From: Symsagittifera roscoffensis
Taxonomy: Eukaryota; Xenacoelomorpha; Acoela; Convolutidae
Length of the DNA: 64,000 nt
Direction of reading: 5' to 3'
Assembly (NCBI RefSeq): GCF_963678635.1
Contig: NC_087064.1
Coordinates: 62,001-126,000, forward strand
Each line of letters opens with the position of its first letter. Position 1 is the stretch's first letter. The notes under the pieces were generated by a model that was given only the letters and a program-made list of their open reading frames with translations, was not told the DNA's origin and searched no databases. Both the position numbers and the translations under genes were made by a program. Positions 44,558-54,773 of the stretch are shown here, one piece after another.

Positions 44558-45292
44558 GTGCCACGCTCAAGTAAAAGAGTAGAACTAAAGATGGGTAACG
44601 GGAACGGCATGTTGACCACGAATCTGGGAGTAGTGTGGAAATTGCTCAGGCCCTCATGGTGTCCACATCCACATGCGAGCTTGATCGAGGAAGTCACGGA
44701 GCGAGTGAGACTAGCGCCGACCGAGGATGAAGATTTGGCGACCTTGAGTATAGTACATAGACTGATCCTGCCTCATGTGAAGGAGTGAAGTGAGGTGACA
44801 AGTGGAACAGGGTCGGTAAAGAAGATGGAGCCGGGCAGTTGTCTTGACTCGACGTGTGGGAATGGCGAACACACCTGCGATGGACGATCATGCGTCAGGA
44901 TACAGTCTTTCCAGAAAGAAGACCTAGTCACCTGGTTTGAAGACATTACTAAAAGGGAGAAAAGTGAGATACAGATAGTGGCTGAGTGTTACGCGAGTGC
45001 CACGGTGAACCTAGCAACAGCTCTGGGGTTCTTCTCAAGAATGTGCAGTCTCCAGTCACTAGAGAGGCTAGAGTCAGAACACCACTTGGTGACCGCGTTG
45101 AGCGTGGAGTCATGGCCCGGAGTATTACAAGTGACCCAAAAACACATCAAGAGTTGGAAGGTTGGACTCGAAGCGGAGATGGGATTTCCCATGACCGAAG
45201 CCTATGGTCTGCCTCTAAATGCGAAGTCCCTAGTGGGATCAGTGATGGGCAACCTATGTGGCAGCCACTATCCATTACAATGGCGATGGTAG
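44558..45292 (+). pseudogene. Unrecognised ORF, N-terminal part (in-frame TGA)
   Basis: ATG 44558 opens 76 codons to TGA 44786-44788. The frame continues (SEVTSGTGSVKKM...) for 165 more codons to 45292. It includes a Cys-rich patch (CLDSTCGNGEHTCDGRSC, about 44836-44893) that could bind a metal. Near 45290 the coding sequence passes to the next frame. Confidence 0.5.
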
Positions 45293-46425
45293 AAGTGACC
45301 AGCCAGAGGGTATTGATAGACAAAGCCTTCTCAGTGCCCAAATGTGTAAGTCTGGCCCGGATGTCACATCATTCACACAAGCTGTTGAAGAAGATCCGAG
45401 GAACAGTGCCGAAAGAACAAAGGGACGACTTGAGTGAAATCTGGGGTGAAGAACTTCTAGGCTTGGAGAGCGAAAATACAAGTGACCACGAGAGACAAAA
45501 CGTGATCGGGAAACCCGTGGTTGGTGCTTCAAACTTGGAAGAGATCGACGTGATACACGAGAAGATGATGGAACTTGAGCCTTTCCTAGAAGCCTCGGGA
45601 GAACGCAATCTTAGGAGCATCGACCTCACACACGGGGATTGTCCATGTCACTGTCTGGCGCAGACAGTGTGGTACCCAGACCACGCCAATCTCTGCCTGA
45701 TCTGGGATGTGGAAGAAATCAGGTCGTTGGGACTACCCGAGCATCAACAAAAAGTGACCATCTTGGTGGTGAGCACAATGCTGGCTCTAAGATGGATGGA
45801 AGAAAACATAGCAAAGTATCGGGAATCGAAGACGCCAACAGCAGAATCGATTCACGCGATAGATTACAGCAGGAGACTTGAGTTGTTCGAGACCGCATGC
45901 AAAGTATTCGCCATACCAATGGAAGTCAGACACCAGTGGAGCCGCTTGAGATTCTTTCCTTGGTTTCGCGCGACGTTAACATCCTGGTTATATGTGGTGA
46001 CGAGGGATCACATGAGGAAACATCAAAAGGAATATCGACAATTCCAGGCCGAGATAGGACCAGATGCCTTCAAGAGACCTCTGCTGACCCATCGAAATGC
46101 GATCACGACGGGGTGGAAAAGAGTGGGTAGAGTATCCAGAGACAACACTAGAGCGAGGGAGTCGATACTAGAAGAGGACCTGGCGAAGAATGTAAGCCTG
46201 AGTCTTCACAATTCCTTTTGTTTGAACCGGGAGTCGAAGGTGAAGAGCTTACCGAATCAAGCGAAGAGATTGCAAGAGCAAAGGGAGTGGATGCGATCCT
46301 ATGAACAGCTGAAGGCTTGGGAGGAGATCGTGATCAGCTCCGATGACGAAGAGGCACTATTGAAACAGATCACAGTGTCAAATATGTCTGGATCGGGTAC
46401 CTCGAGGGCGAAGAACACGAGGTGA
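45285..46425 (+). CDS. Unrecognised last ORF of the retroelement, C-terminal part
   Basis: The credible coding part starts about 45285 (MAMVEVTSQRVLIDKAF); the frame is open further upstream to 44986, but that overlaps the preceding ORF in another frame. It contains a Cys/His cluster HGDCPCHCLAQ (about 45633), long amphipathic helices, and a basic C-terminus. It ends at TGA 46423-46425. Codons from 45926 on are repeated twice more downstream. Its function is unknown. Confidence 0.6.
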
Positions 46426-46481
46426 GCCGGTGGCTCAAAAGGAAATTTTAGAGTCTTGAGTCTTGAGAGGGAGGGGGCTCG

Positions 46482-46508
46482 AGGGTGAACCCGGATGAAA
46501 TCTGGGTT
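46482..46508 (+). other. Hairpin after last stop codon
   Basis: GTGAACCCGGA-TGAAA-TCTGGGTTCAC forms an 11-bp stem with one G-U pair and a 5-nt loop, about 55 nt after the last stop. Near-identical copies are in the second and third 3' units. Confidence 0.8.
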
Positions 46509-46862
46509 CACGAAAAAGAAATTTTAACAAATGAGATATTGTTATTAATATGCTATATCTATTATATAAATCAAAATGCTGCATGACAATTTCCTGATTG
46601 GATAGGACAAAAGAAATTTTAAATTACCAGCTTAAAAAGCGAGAATTCATATGTGCAGGTGTGTGCAGATTTTGATTGCTGTTTAGCGATAGTGTGAAAA
46701 TTTTATATGGTTGTGAATTTTGGATAGTAGATAAACTTAAGTCTGCTGCAAACTTCTGTGAATGACCACTGGCACTGTATCTTGAGTGACACTCGGGTTT
46801 CAGGGGATTCACTGACAGAGGCAGCACGCGATGAGGACATCGATCTTTAGTCCGGGGAGTAA

Positions 46863-47249
46863 GTGCCAGTCGGTCATATCTGGAAGTTTGACCTTGAGAG
46901 ACACGAAAATATGTGATTTTGGAGTGAAGTTTTAATTTTCAAAATTTCGAATGGAGCCTGTCATGCTCAGTTTTCTCGCACCAACTGAAAACACAAAGTG
47001 AAAAATCAGAACGACCGAATTTACAATTGCGGGAAAATACTTAAGAGAACAGCAGGAAATTGCTATTTGCAATTTCCAGATACAAAATAAGACACGAGTA
47101 GAGCCGTCTTATCCTGAAATAGGAGGAGAGATAATCGCGAGAAAAGAGTACAACTATTCGAACCGAACCAGAGTGAACCTTCAACGGAAAGGTGGACAGC
47201 TTGAGTGTCCCAATGGTTCAGACAAAAACTCCAATTCTAGAGTCAAAAC
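46863..47249 (+). repeat. Truncated LTR copy 1 (first 386 bp)
   Basis: It matches the LTR from GTGCCAGTCGG to AGAGTCAAAAC and shares the 3'-LTR variants (CTCGCACC, GAGCCGTC), so it arose by duplication of the 3' end of the element. Confidence 0.95.
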
Positions 47250-47761
47250 GGCTCCACTGGTTCAGACACCAGTGGAGCCGCTTGAGATTCTTTCCTTGGT
47301 TTCGCGCGACGTTAACATCCTGGTTATATGTGGTGACGAAGGATCACATGAGGAAACATCAAAAGGAATATCGACAATTCCAGGCCGAGATAGGACCAGA
47401 TGCCTTCAAGAGACCTCTGCTGACCCATCGAAATGCGATCACGACGGGGTGGAAAAGAGTGGGTAGAGTATCCAGAGACAACACTAGAGCGAGGGAGTCG
47501 ATACTAGAAGAGGACCTGGCGAAGAATGTAAGCCTGAGTCTTCACAATTCCTTTTGTTTGAACCGGGAGTCGAAGGTGAAGAGCTTACCGAATCAAGCGA
47601 AGAGATTGCAAGAGCAAAGGGAGTGGATGCGATCCTATGAACAGCTGAAGGCTTGGGAGGAGATTGTGATCAGCTCCGATGACGAAGAGGCACTATTGAA
47701 ACAGATCACAGTGTCAAATATATCTGGATCGGGTACCTCGAGGGCGAAGAACACGAGGTGA
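47192..47761 (+). pseudogene. Chimeric LTR-ORF frame 1
   Basis: An accidental 189-codon frame starts inside LTR sequence (MDSLSVPMVQTKTP), crosses the fold-back junction and continues in the true frame of the last ORF to its stop. It is created by the duplication and is unlikely to be selected. Confidence 0.75.
47250..47279. other. Perfect fold-back at tandem junction 1
   Basis: GGCTCCACTGG (47250-47260), loop TTCAGACA, CCAGTGGAGCC (47269-47279). The right arm is native ORF sequence. The left arm and GG are absent from both parents and are a reverse-complement copy. Confidence 0.95.
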
Positions 47762-48584
47762 GCCGGTGGCTCAAAAGGAAATTTTAGAGTCTTGAGTCTT
47801 GAGAGGGAGGGGGCTCGAGGTTGAACCCGGATGAAATCTGGGTTCACGAAAAAGAAATTTTAACAAATGAGATATTGTTATTAGTATGCTATATCTATTA
47901 TATAAATCAAAATGCTGCATGACAATTTCCTGATTGGATAGGACAAAAGAAATTTTAAATTACCAGCTTAACAAGCGAGAATTCATAGGTGCAGGTGTGT
48001 GCATATTTTGATTGCTGTTTAGCGATAGTGTGAAAATTTTATATGGTTGTGAATTTTGGATAGTAGATAAACTTAAGTCTGCTGCAAACTTCTGTAAATG
48101 ACCACTGGCGCTGTATCTTGAGTGACACTCGGGTTTCTGGGGAATGACTGACAGAGGCAGCACGCGATAAGGACATCGATCTTTAGTCCGGGGAGTAAGT
48201 GCCAGTCGGTCATATCTGGAAGTTTGACCTTGAGGGCACGAAAATATGTGATTTTGGAGTGAAGTTTTAATTTTCAAAATTTCGAATGGAGCCTGTCATG
48301 CTCAGTTTTCTCGCACCAACTGAAAACACAAAGTGAAAAATCAGAACGACCGAATTTACAATTGCGGGAAAATACTTAAGAGAACAGCAGGAAATTGCTA
48401 TTTGCAATTCCCAGATACAAAATAAGACACGAGTAGAGCCGTCTTATCCTGAAATAGGAGGAGAGATAATCGCGAGAAAAGAGTACAACTATTCGAACCG
48501 AACCAGAGTGAACCTTCAACGGAAAGGTGGACAGCTTGAGTGTCCCAATGGTTCAGACAAAAACTCCAATTCTAGAGTCAAAAC
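47262..48584. repeat. 1.33-kb 3' tandem unit 2
   Basis: The second copy of 45926-47249 differs from it by few substitutions (for example ATATCTGG for ATGTCTGG). It includes a truncated LTR at 48197-48584. Confidence 0.95.
48197..48584 (+). repeat. Truncated LTR copy 2
   Basis: This is the first 386 bp or so of the LTR again, ending at AGAGTCAAAAC followed by the second fold-back junction (48585-48614). Confidence 0.95.
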
Positions 48585-49096
48585 GGCTCCACTGGTTCAG
48601 ACACCAGTGGAGCCGCTTGAGATTCTTTCCTTGGTTTCGCGCGACGTTAACATCCTGGTTATATGTGGTGACGAAGGATCACATGAGGAAACATCAAAAG
48701 GAATATCGACAATTCCAGGCCGAGATAGGACCAGATGCCTTCAAGAGACCTCTGCTGACCCATCGAAATGCGATCACGACGGGGTGGAAAAGAGTGGGTA
48801 GAGTATCCAGAGACAACACTAGAGCGAGGGAGTCGATACTAGAAGAGGACCTGGCGAAGAATGTAAGCCTGAGTCTTCACAATTCCTTTTGTTTGAACCG
48901 GGAGTCGAAGGTGAAGAGCTTACCGAATCAAGCGAAGAGATTGCAAGAGCAAAGGGAGTGGATGCGATCCTATGAACAGCTGAAGGCTTGGGAGGAGATT
49001 GTGATCAGCTCCGATGACGAAGAGGCACTATTGAAACAGATCACAGTGTCAAATATATCTGGATCGGGTACCTCGAGGGCGAAGAACACGAGGTGA
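48527..49096 (+). pseudogene. Chimeric LTR-ORF frame 2
   Basis: This is identical in kind and protein sequence to the frame at 47192, showing that units 2 and 3 are very close copies. Confidence 0.75.
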
Positions 49097-49919
49097 GCCG
49101 GTGGCTCAAAAGGAAATTTTAGAGTCTTGAGTCTTGAGAGGGAGGGGGCTCGAGGTTGAACCCGGATGAAATCTGGGTTCACGAAAAAGAAATTTTAACA
49201 AATGAGATATTGTTATTAGTATGCTATATCTATTATATAAATCAAAATGCTGCATGACAATTTCCTGATTGGATAGGACAAAAGAAATTTTAAATTACCA
49301 GCTTAACAAGCGAGAATTCATAGGTGCAGGTGTGTGCATATTTTGATTGCTGTTTAGCGATAGTGTGAAAATTTTATATGGTTGTGAATTTTGGATAGTA
49401 GATAAACTTAAGTCTGCTGCAAACTTCTGTAAATGACCACTGGCGCTGTATCTTGAGTGACACTCGGGTTTCTGGGGAATGACTGACAGAGGCAGCACGC
49501 GATGAGGACATCGATCTTTAGTCCGGGGAGTAAGTGCCAGTCGGTCATATCTGGAAGTTTGACCTTGAGGGACACGAAAATATGTGATTTTGGAGTGAAG
49601 TTTTAATTTTCAAAATTTCGAATGGAGCCTGTCATGCTCAGTTTTCTCGCACCAACTGAAAACACAAAGTGAAAAATCAGAACGACCGAATTTACAATTG
49701 CGGGAAAATACTTAAGAGAACAGCAGGAAATTGCTATTCGCAATTTCCAGATACAAAATAAGACACGAGTAGAGCCGTCTTATCCTGAAATAGGAGGAGA
49801 GATAATCGCGAGAAAAGAGTACAACTATTCGAACCGAACCAGAGTGAACCTTCAACGGAAAGGTGGACAGCTTGAGTGTCCCAATGGTTCAGACAAAAAC
49901 TCCAATTCTAGAGTCAAAA
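48597..49919. repeat. 1.33-kb 3' tandem unit 3, running into the full 3' LTR
   Basis: The third copy; here the LTR part continues into the complete LTR. A short purine-rich tract, CCGGGGAGTAAG, just before the LTR (about 49523-49534) is the best polypurine-tract candidate. Confidence 0.93.
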
Positions 49920-50429
49920 CTTATTTATGTTATCAAAACTGATTAGTATTGAACTTATCTAGTAATATCATCTAATTCTCGAGTTGCTTATCAATTTAAT
50001 TACTCCTTGTACTCGAGTGCATCAACATGTGAGTCCGTAATTTAATTTTCTCGAGTATGTTTTAAGATTGTTATGTTGAGATAAGGCGAGTTTTAGGTTG
50101 ATCCATCTGAAATGGATCAAAGTTCCACTGTCCAATAAAAAGTAACTTAACGGATTATTCCGACCCTGTTTTTAGCGGCGTTCGTGTATTTTGGGTATTT
50201 CGAGACCCAAGTATAGGGACGTTCTTATTTTCTAGAGTGGGGGGGATATTTTGGTAGTAGCCTTTAAGCTGTAACGGGTTCTTGTCTCATGTCGCAAGCG
50301 AACCGAATTGGCTCCGACCGTACTTGAGGTAGAAAAACACAAGAGATAGTGTCCCTGACTCTTGAGCCAATGGTTTTAGGGCCTATTTCTCTTAAGCCTC
50401 ATATGTGACCGAAGTAGGCGACTGTTACA
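49534..50429 (+). repeat. 3' LTR
   Basis: It matches the 5' LTR over its length and ends GACTGTTACA, followed by host ATCATAAATC. AATAAA is at 50134-50139. The start is AAGTGCC or GTGCC, not the TGTGCC seen at the 5' LTR. Confidence 0.93.
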
Positions 50430-51174
50430 ATCATAAATCATTCTAGAAATTCGCGAAGTTTAAAGAGTATCTATTTTTTAGTGAAACTCGAAAATTGAGA
50501 TTTTTCAACAAATTCAGTGTTTTTTATGTTTACTTTTTTCAATTGGCTATGTTTTCAAATTTTATTAAGAAACGAAAGTCAAGCAAGCGAAATTGTTTTA
50601 TTGAAGCCAACAAAAGGCTTCTTTTTCTTTTTGACTTATTTTTCTAGCGCGAAAAATCAAATTTACTTTTTACACTTGTGAAGCAATTGGTTATAGTATG
50701 AACTTTCTTTTTTTCCAACCTAAGTCGCAATTATTTGCTGCGTGGAAATTGCTGCATCGAAATGGTAGTTAGATTTTTTGATATTTTGTTGCACCTTTGA
50801 TATTTAGTGGCACCTTTACAGCTTATTGATAACATGTGCTTTGATACTCGAATAGTTATAAGTTTACCAAAGTAATGCATTTTTAATTCATCAATGAACC
50901 GAAGAGAGTATTTGCTTCGAACAACATATCAATAAGGAAATCTAGATTTCAGAAATGTTCTAACTCAAAATATCAAGCAATTTTTTGAAACGCACACATT
51001 ACGAGGCCAAATTGTGCACAGGATAGGCGCTCAATTTTGTGTCTGTGTGTTCCTGGATTCCAGAGACAAGTCTTAAAATATGTTCCAAAAGGTAAGTGGC
51101 TTCCATAACAAATCTTCAGTGGATTCTGCGTACAAATACCTGTAACGTAAATTTTGTCAGCATATTTTTTTTTG

Positions 51175-51350
51175 TTGCAGATTCCGCAACAAGCAAATAT
51201 AGCTAGTTGTTCTGAATTCCGCAACTTTAATTGGATTCCGCAATATTAAAATGGAATCCGCAACTGTAAATGGAATCCGCAAAATTTGTAAGTGGAATCC
51301 GCAAATAAAAGCGGATTCCGCAAACTGTAAGTGGATTCCGCAATTTTTTC
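51175..51350. repeat. ATTCCGCAA microrepeat cluster (copy 2)
   Basis: This is the counterpart of 20240-20415 with the same motif order and a few substitutions. Confidence 0.85.
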
Positions 51351-51731
51351 ACTGAACTTGCTTATGGTTAAATAAAATCTAGTGCTGGAATGATTATCGA
51401 AAGCAACGCGCAATTCGCCTATTTTTGGAGCAATTTTGAGCGGTAAAATGTTTTAGGAATTTGTTTGTGAAATCCAAAACAGCAGAGAAGATCAAAGAAA
51501 AGTAGCAATGTTGCGGATTCGGCGCCAAATCTGATATTGGCATTGTGCGGATTCCGCTTACAATGCACAGGAGACACAGTTTGGCCTCGTAATGCAATTT
51601 ATACATATTGTGGCTGTATGATGTGCAATTTTTTAGATACAAAACTGTATTTGATGCTACTTTCTCCGCATCGAAATGGCAATTTATTAAAAGATGCAGC
51701 TGCGTAATTGGTTGCTTGTTTTTAAGAATTT

Positions 51732-51815
51732 TAAGCGTCCGTGAATGAATGGTTAGCATGTGAAACTAAAATTTGCTAGATCGCAGATTTTTGCTAATTC
51801 GATTCTTTGCTAGGC
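51732..51815 (+). mobile_element. tRNA-like SINE head (copy 2)
   Basis: This is the counterpart of 20812-20885; the B-box-like segment now reads AATTCGATTCT. Confidence 0.4.
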
Positions 51816-51851
51816 CTCGATTTTTTTTTGCAAATTGGAGGCTTATTTCTC

Positions 51852-52201
51852 ATTGGGGGTTTAAAGATTGCCATTTTGGCCAATTTGGGACAATTAACGC
51901 GCGATAAATTTCGCGCTATTAACGCGTAAGCGGAGAGTTAATCCGTCTTAGAAATCGTTACAAATTGGTTAAAAGAAGCTTATTCGCCATATTTGGTTTG
52001 TTACAAGGAGCAAAATCTATCCTTTTGTACTTTGTATGGCGTGTGGGGGGATGATTTTCATAAAAAATTTCAAATTTTGGAAAAAAAAATTTTTCATTTT
52101 ATTTTTTCTTACATTTAACTTTTTAATGTTATTACTGCTCCATAAACCTTAAAAGGCAGTCGGAACATTCAGGGCTTCGCCCTGATACGAGCAGTCTTGT
52201 T
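51852..52201 (-). mobile_element. Dispersed repeat X, partial, inverted
   Basis: It reads, on the minus strand, AAGACTGCTCGTATCAGGGCGAAGCCCTGA and onward to the TTTAAACCCCC segment, matching 54257-54590 and 54886-55215. The distal 190 bp of the family is missing. Confidence 0.85.
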
Positions 52202-52315
52202 TATACTTTAGATCAATTCTTTTTTACCCGAAGAATGTTTTTTAAAGTTTGAGGCCAAAAAATTTAAAATCGTTTGCAATTTTTGGAATAATTGTGAAAT
52301 TTTTCTTTTCCCAAG

Positions 52316-52380
52316 TGACTGTGGTATTACGGTTAACAGCTTGACCAGCGCACATTAGGTCCACTGTTTAATTCCCACAG
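52316..52380 (+). mobile_element. Possible tRNA-like relic
   Basis: GTGGTATTACGGTTAACAGC followed about 40 nt later by GTTTAATTCCCAC has A- and B-box-like spacing. The arms are not well paired. A weaker case with GAAGTTCAAATACC lies at 52592-52647. Confidence 0.3.
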
Positions 52381-52889
52381 AAAACACCAAATCAGATGAA
52401 TTGCATTGTAGTTGAAGAAAAACCAATCCTTAGAAGGTGGAAGGGTGCACCTGGCAGATTCGGCTACACAGCCCCGTGGGCTCAAACATAATGAGATGGC
52501 GGAAACAAAAAAGAAGAAAAAAGAACAAAAGTTTATTTTCCAAATTCAAGGTTTTCTTTTTTACGGTTCATATTTCAGGTTTCTGATGCCGTTATGGCAA
52601 AGAGTTAAAAAAAAACTGGACGAAGGCCGAAGTTCAAATACCGATCAATCATTGTATTTTTTTTTCAATTTTCAAAATGGTTTGTATCCTTTTTTAAAAT
52701 TGTTCACAGTATGATCAATTGAATTTGAGCCGTCTTTCTAATTTAACCTTCAAAGGTGTCTAGAGCTGTTTATTTGCATAAATTATATACAATGTATCAA
52801 TAACTTGATGTTAAATACCCAAACAAATCAATTGTAAACGCAGTATATTATATTCAATTGATTCAGTTTCCTGACTGCATACTAGCAAA

Positions 52890-54170
52890 ATGGGCAATTT
52901 TCTCGAGTTTAGCAGTCCTTACTTTGGTTTCACATGTTTGGTCTTGTTTTTCGTGGGTTTTTTCACCGTGATTATTGCGTACGCATTATACGTGCAGGTG
53001 AAGAGACAAAACCTGACACGGAAAGTCCCCGTGAGGAGGGGGTCTTGCCATCAGAAAGCCATTTTTATCCCAGACATGGTAGCAGGGGCGGAAGATGGCG
53101 ATGAGTTCTCGCTGGGCGAACAAGGCAAGTGCAAATAATTAACAGTTCAACTCATTAACAACCAGATTGCTCGCCTATCAGGGCAAACATCCTGAATGAT
53201 CCGACTGCCCATTAACTGGTCTCGAATGGTACTCGAAGTCGGAACATTAAGCCATGTATTGTGAATTATCCAGCCGTCTCTTCTCATTTTATAAATTCAG
53301 TTTTTTCTCCATTTGCAGGGGTAGATTTAGCGGTGGGCGGACGCCCTTCTCCCCTCGGGGGTTCGACCCCGTGCTGACCCAAAGGATCCCCCTTTACACT
53401 ATTTTGAAATATCCATTTTTAGTGATTGACCCTAAAATTTTTCCAAAGGCGCCTTTGGCGCCAAAATATACTAGATTTGAGGGGAGAGCGCGCGCCAAAA
53501 AAACGCGATTAATTTGTTAAAACTTTCCAAAAAGTGCTTCAAAACGCATTTTTTTGGCAGTTTTTTTTTTCAAATTTTTGTCTGCGGCGCAGAATGTTTG
53601 GCCAAGTTTTTGAAAATCTCCCCCTCTCGAGAAAGTCTTAGATCCGCCCCTGCCCATTTGTATAATTCTTTACACCCTGTCTGCAGTTTTCTGATTTTTA
53701 GATTTCTTCCGGAAAACTGTTTCCGCCTCTTAAAATTCTGACCCACGCAAGTCGCTCACGCAACCAATTTGTGTTGAGAGGCCTAAAAAGGAGAGCTATA
53801 GGCGGAAAAGTTAGGGCTGGCTAGAAATATGAGTTAGGATTGAGAAAAACGAGATCTTTGTCAAACTAAAACAAAACAACTTCAAAACAACCCGGGTTGA
53901 AGCACAAAAGTGAATGCGCAGCACTGTTTAATCCGCAATTTTGGTTGATTTTGATCACTCCGGAGTTTTGTTTTTCTAGATAACCACCGAGTCACCGGCG
54001 GAAGATTATGGGTGGATGCATCAGCAGCTGCAGGGCAACAAACGGCCAACAACAACAACAACAGCAGCAGCAGGGGGGCAACTGAGAGGGATGGGGAGGG
54101 AGTAGGGGGGCCAACAACTGATGCTAATTCAGGTGGCCCAGAAGATGAACAAAATTCGACAGAAATTTGA
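52890..54170 (+). CDS. Predicted two-exon gene: small single-pass membrane protein
   Basis: Exon 1 (coding 52890-53124) starts in good context (CAAAATGG). It encodes a short N-terminus, one strongly hydrophobic segment at residues 12-34 (FGFTCLVLFFVGFFTVIIAY) and a basic juxtamembrane stretch (KRQNLTRKVPVRR). It ends at CAAG followed by GCAAGT, the consensus of a GC-AG donor. Exon 2 starts at 53980 after TTTTGTTTTTCTAG. Joined in phase 1 it stays open for 63 codons to TGA 54168-54170, giving DNHRVTGGRLWVDAS, then an Asn/Ser run, then an acidic Gly-rich tail (141 aa in total). The 855-bp intron carries a hAT MITE and a deleted repeat X. A TATA-like AGTATATTATA is about 40 bp upstream of the ATG. 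No family is recognised. The alternative is an unspliced 82-codon exon 1 ORF. Confidence 0.5.
53161..53244 (+). mobile_element. Internally deleted copy of repeat X
   Basis: AGATTGCTCGCCTATCAGGG...ATCCGACTGCC matches the start of repeat X and CTCGAAGTCGGAAC matches its end, with the 400-odd bp between them missing. It lies inside the predicted intron. Confidence 0.65.
53316..53652. mobile_element. hAT-type MITE (337 bp)
   Basis: The ends are CAGGGGTAGATTTAGC and CTTAGATCCGCCCCTG. An 8-bp target duplication with one mismatch flanks it: TCCATTTG (53308-53315) and CCCATTTG (53653-53660). It has the same family core as the element at 11081 (GAGAGCGCGCGCC block) in opposite orientation. It sits in the intron of the predicted membrane-protein gene. 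Confidence 0.87.
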
Positions 54171-54256
54171 GACGCGCTCAAGACATGCTGACATGCTGAT
54201 ATCATGCAGTCTATTGTTCTCTTAAAACTATGATAGTCTAAAAGCTATAAAGCAAA
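54171..54256 (+). other. 3' flank of the predicted membrane-protein gene
   Basis: This is short A/T-rich sequence before repeat X. AGCTATAAAGC at about 54243 is the only poly(A)-signal-like element. Confidence 0.35.
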
Positions 54257-54773
54257 ACAAGACTGCTCGTATCAGGGCGAAGCCCTGAAAGTTCCGACTG
54301 CCTTTTAAGGTGTATGGAGCATTAATAAGATGAAAAATTTCAATGTAATAAAAAAAATATTTTTTTTTAAATTCGAGATTTTATGTAAAAACATCCCCCC
54401 ACACGTCATATTAAGTACAAAGTGATAGATTTTACGCCTATTAACAAATCAATTATGGCATATAAGCTTCCTTGAACCAATTTGGAACGACTTCTAAGAC
54501 TGATTAAATCTCGCTTACGCGTTAATAGCGCGAAATTTATCGCGCGTTAATTGTCCCAAATTGGCCAAAATGGCAATCTTTAAACCCCCATAACTTTACG
54601 AAAAATGATCACAGGTAAAATATCTTTTCAAATTCAAGCTCAGGACAACAATAGCTTTCGAATGATATAAAAAATTCCGCCGAAAACGGCTAGTTAAAAT
54701 GTCGAAATTTGTCTGAACAAAAAACCCACCCCGAGCACAAATATTCCGTTACTTTCGTATCGAAAGTCGGAAC
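54257..54773 (+). mobile_element. Dispersed repeat X, copy 1 (517 bp)
   Basis: It starts ACAAGACTGCTCGTATCAGG with the hairpin TCAGGGC-GAA-GCCCTGA and GTTCCGACTGCC. It ends CTTTCGTATCGAAAGTCGGAAC, so the GTTCCGACT and AGTCGGAAC near the ends are inverted. It has no coding capacity. It is MITE-like, although no clean target duplication was found. Confidence 0.8.

Larger units (their letters stand above)
45926..47249. repeat. 1.33-kb 3' tandem unit 1
   Basis: It consists of the last 500 bp of the final ORF, the 3' UTR, and the first 386 bp of the LTR (46863-47249). The unit is repeated at 47262 and 48597. Confidence 0.95.
22107..50429 (+). mobile_element. Giant (28.3-kb) Ty3/gypsy-type LTR retroelement
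   Basis: It is bounded by two 896-bp LTRs in direct orientation. By eye I count about 25 differences between them (about 3%). It is inserted in copy 2 of a host duplication. Comparison with the empty site in copy 1 (CCAATCATAAATC) shows AATC on both sides, so the target duplication is 4 bp, or 3 bp if the terminal A belongs to the LTR. Order: LTR, PBS-like triplet, leader with repeats, duplicated [minisatellite, ORF1, gag], zinc knuckles and protease, RT, RNase H, linker, integrase, acidic region, macro domain, spacer, second block of ORFs (coiled coil, SGNH-like and unknown), triplicated 3' segment, LTR. RT before integrase and a DX35E integrase place it in Ty3/gypsy. At 28 kb it is several times the usual 5-10 kb. 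Frameshifts in RT and RNase H and many in-frame stops mark this copy as defective. Confidence 0.95.
50430..52260. repeat. Host tandem duplication, copy 2, right part
   Basis: It continues copy 2 after the retroelement (matches 19507-21180) with the ATTCCGCAA cluster at 51175-51350 and the tRNA-like head at 51732-51815. A dispersed repeat at 51852-52201 replaces about 200 bp of the copy 1 sequence (about 20920-21115), after which homology resumes (TTTACCCGAAGAATG). Confidence 0.88.

Noticed and set aside
44986-45284. N-terminal extension of the last retroelement ORF
   Set aside because: It overlaps, in another frame, the better-supported upstream coding sequence ending at 45292.
33751-46425. 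Stop-codon reassignment in the host as explanation for in-frame stops
   Set aside because: All three stop codons occur as interruptions, while the UBA-like exon (TGA), SAXO-like exon (TAG) and membrane-protein gene (TGA) end at ordinary stops, so a non-standard code is unlikely.
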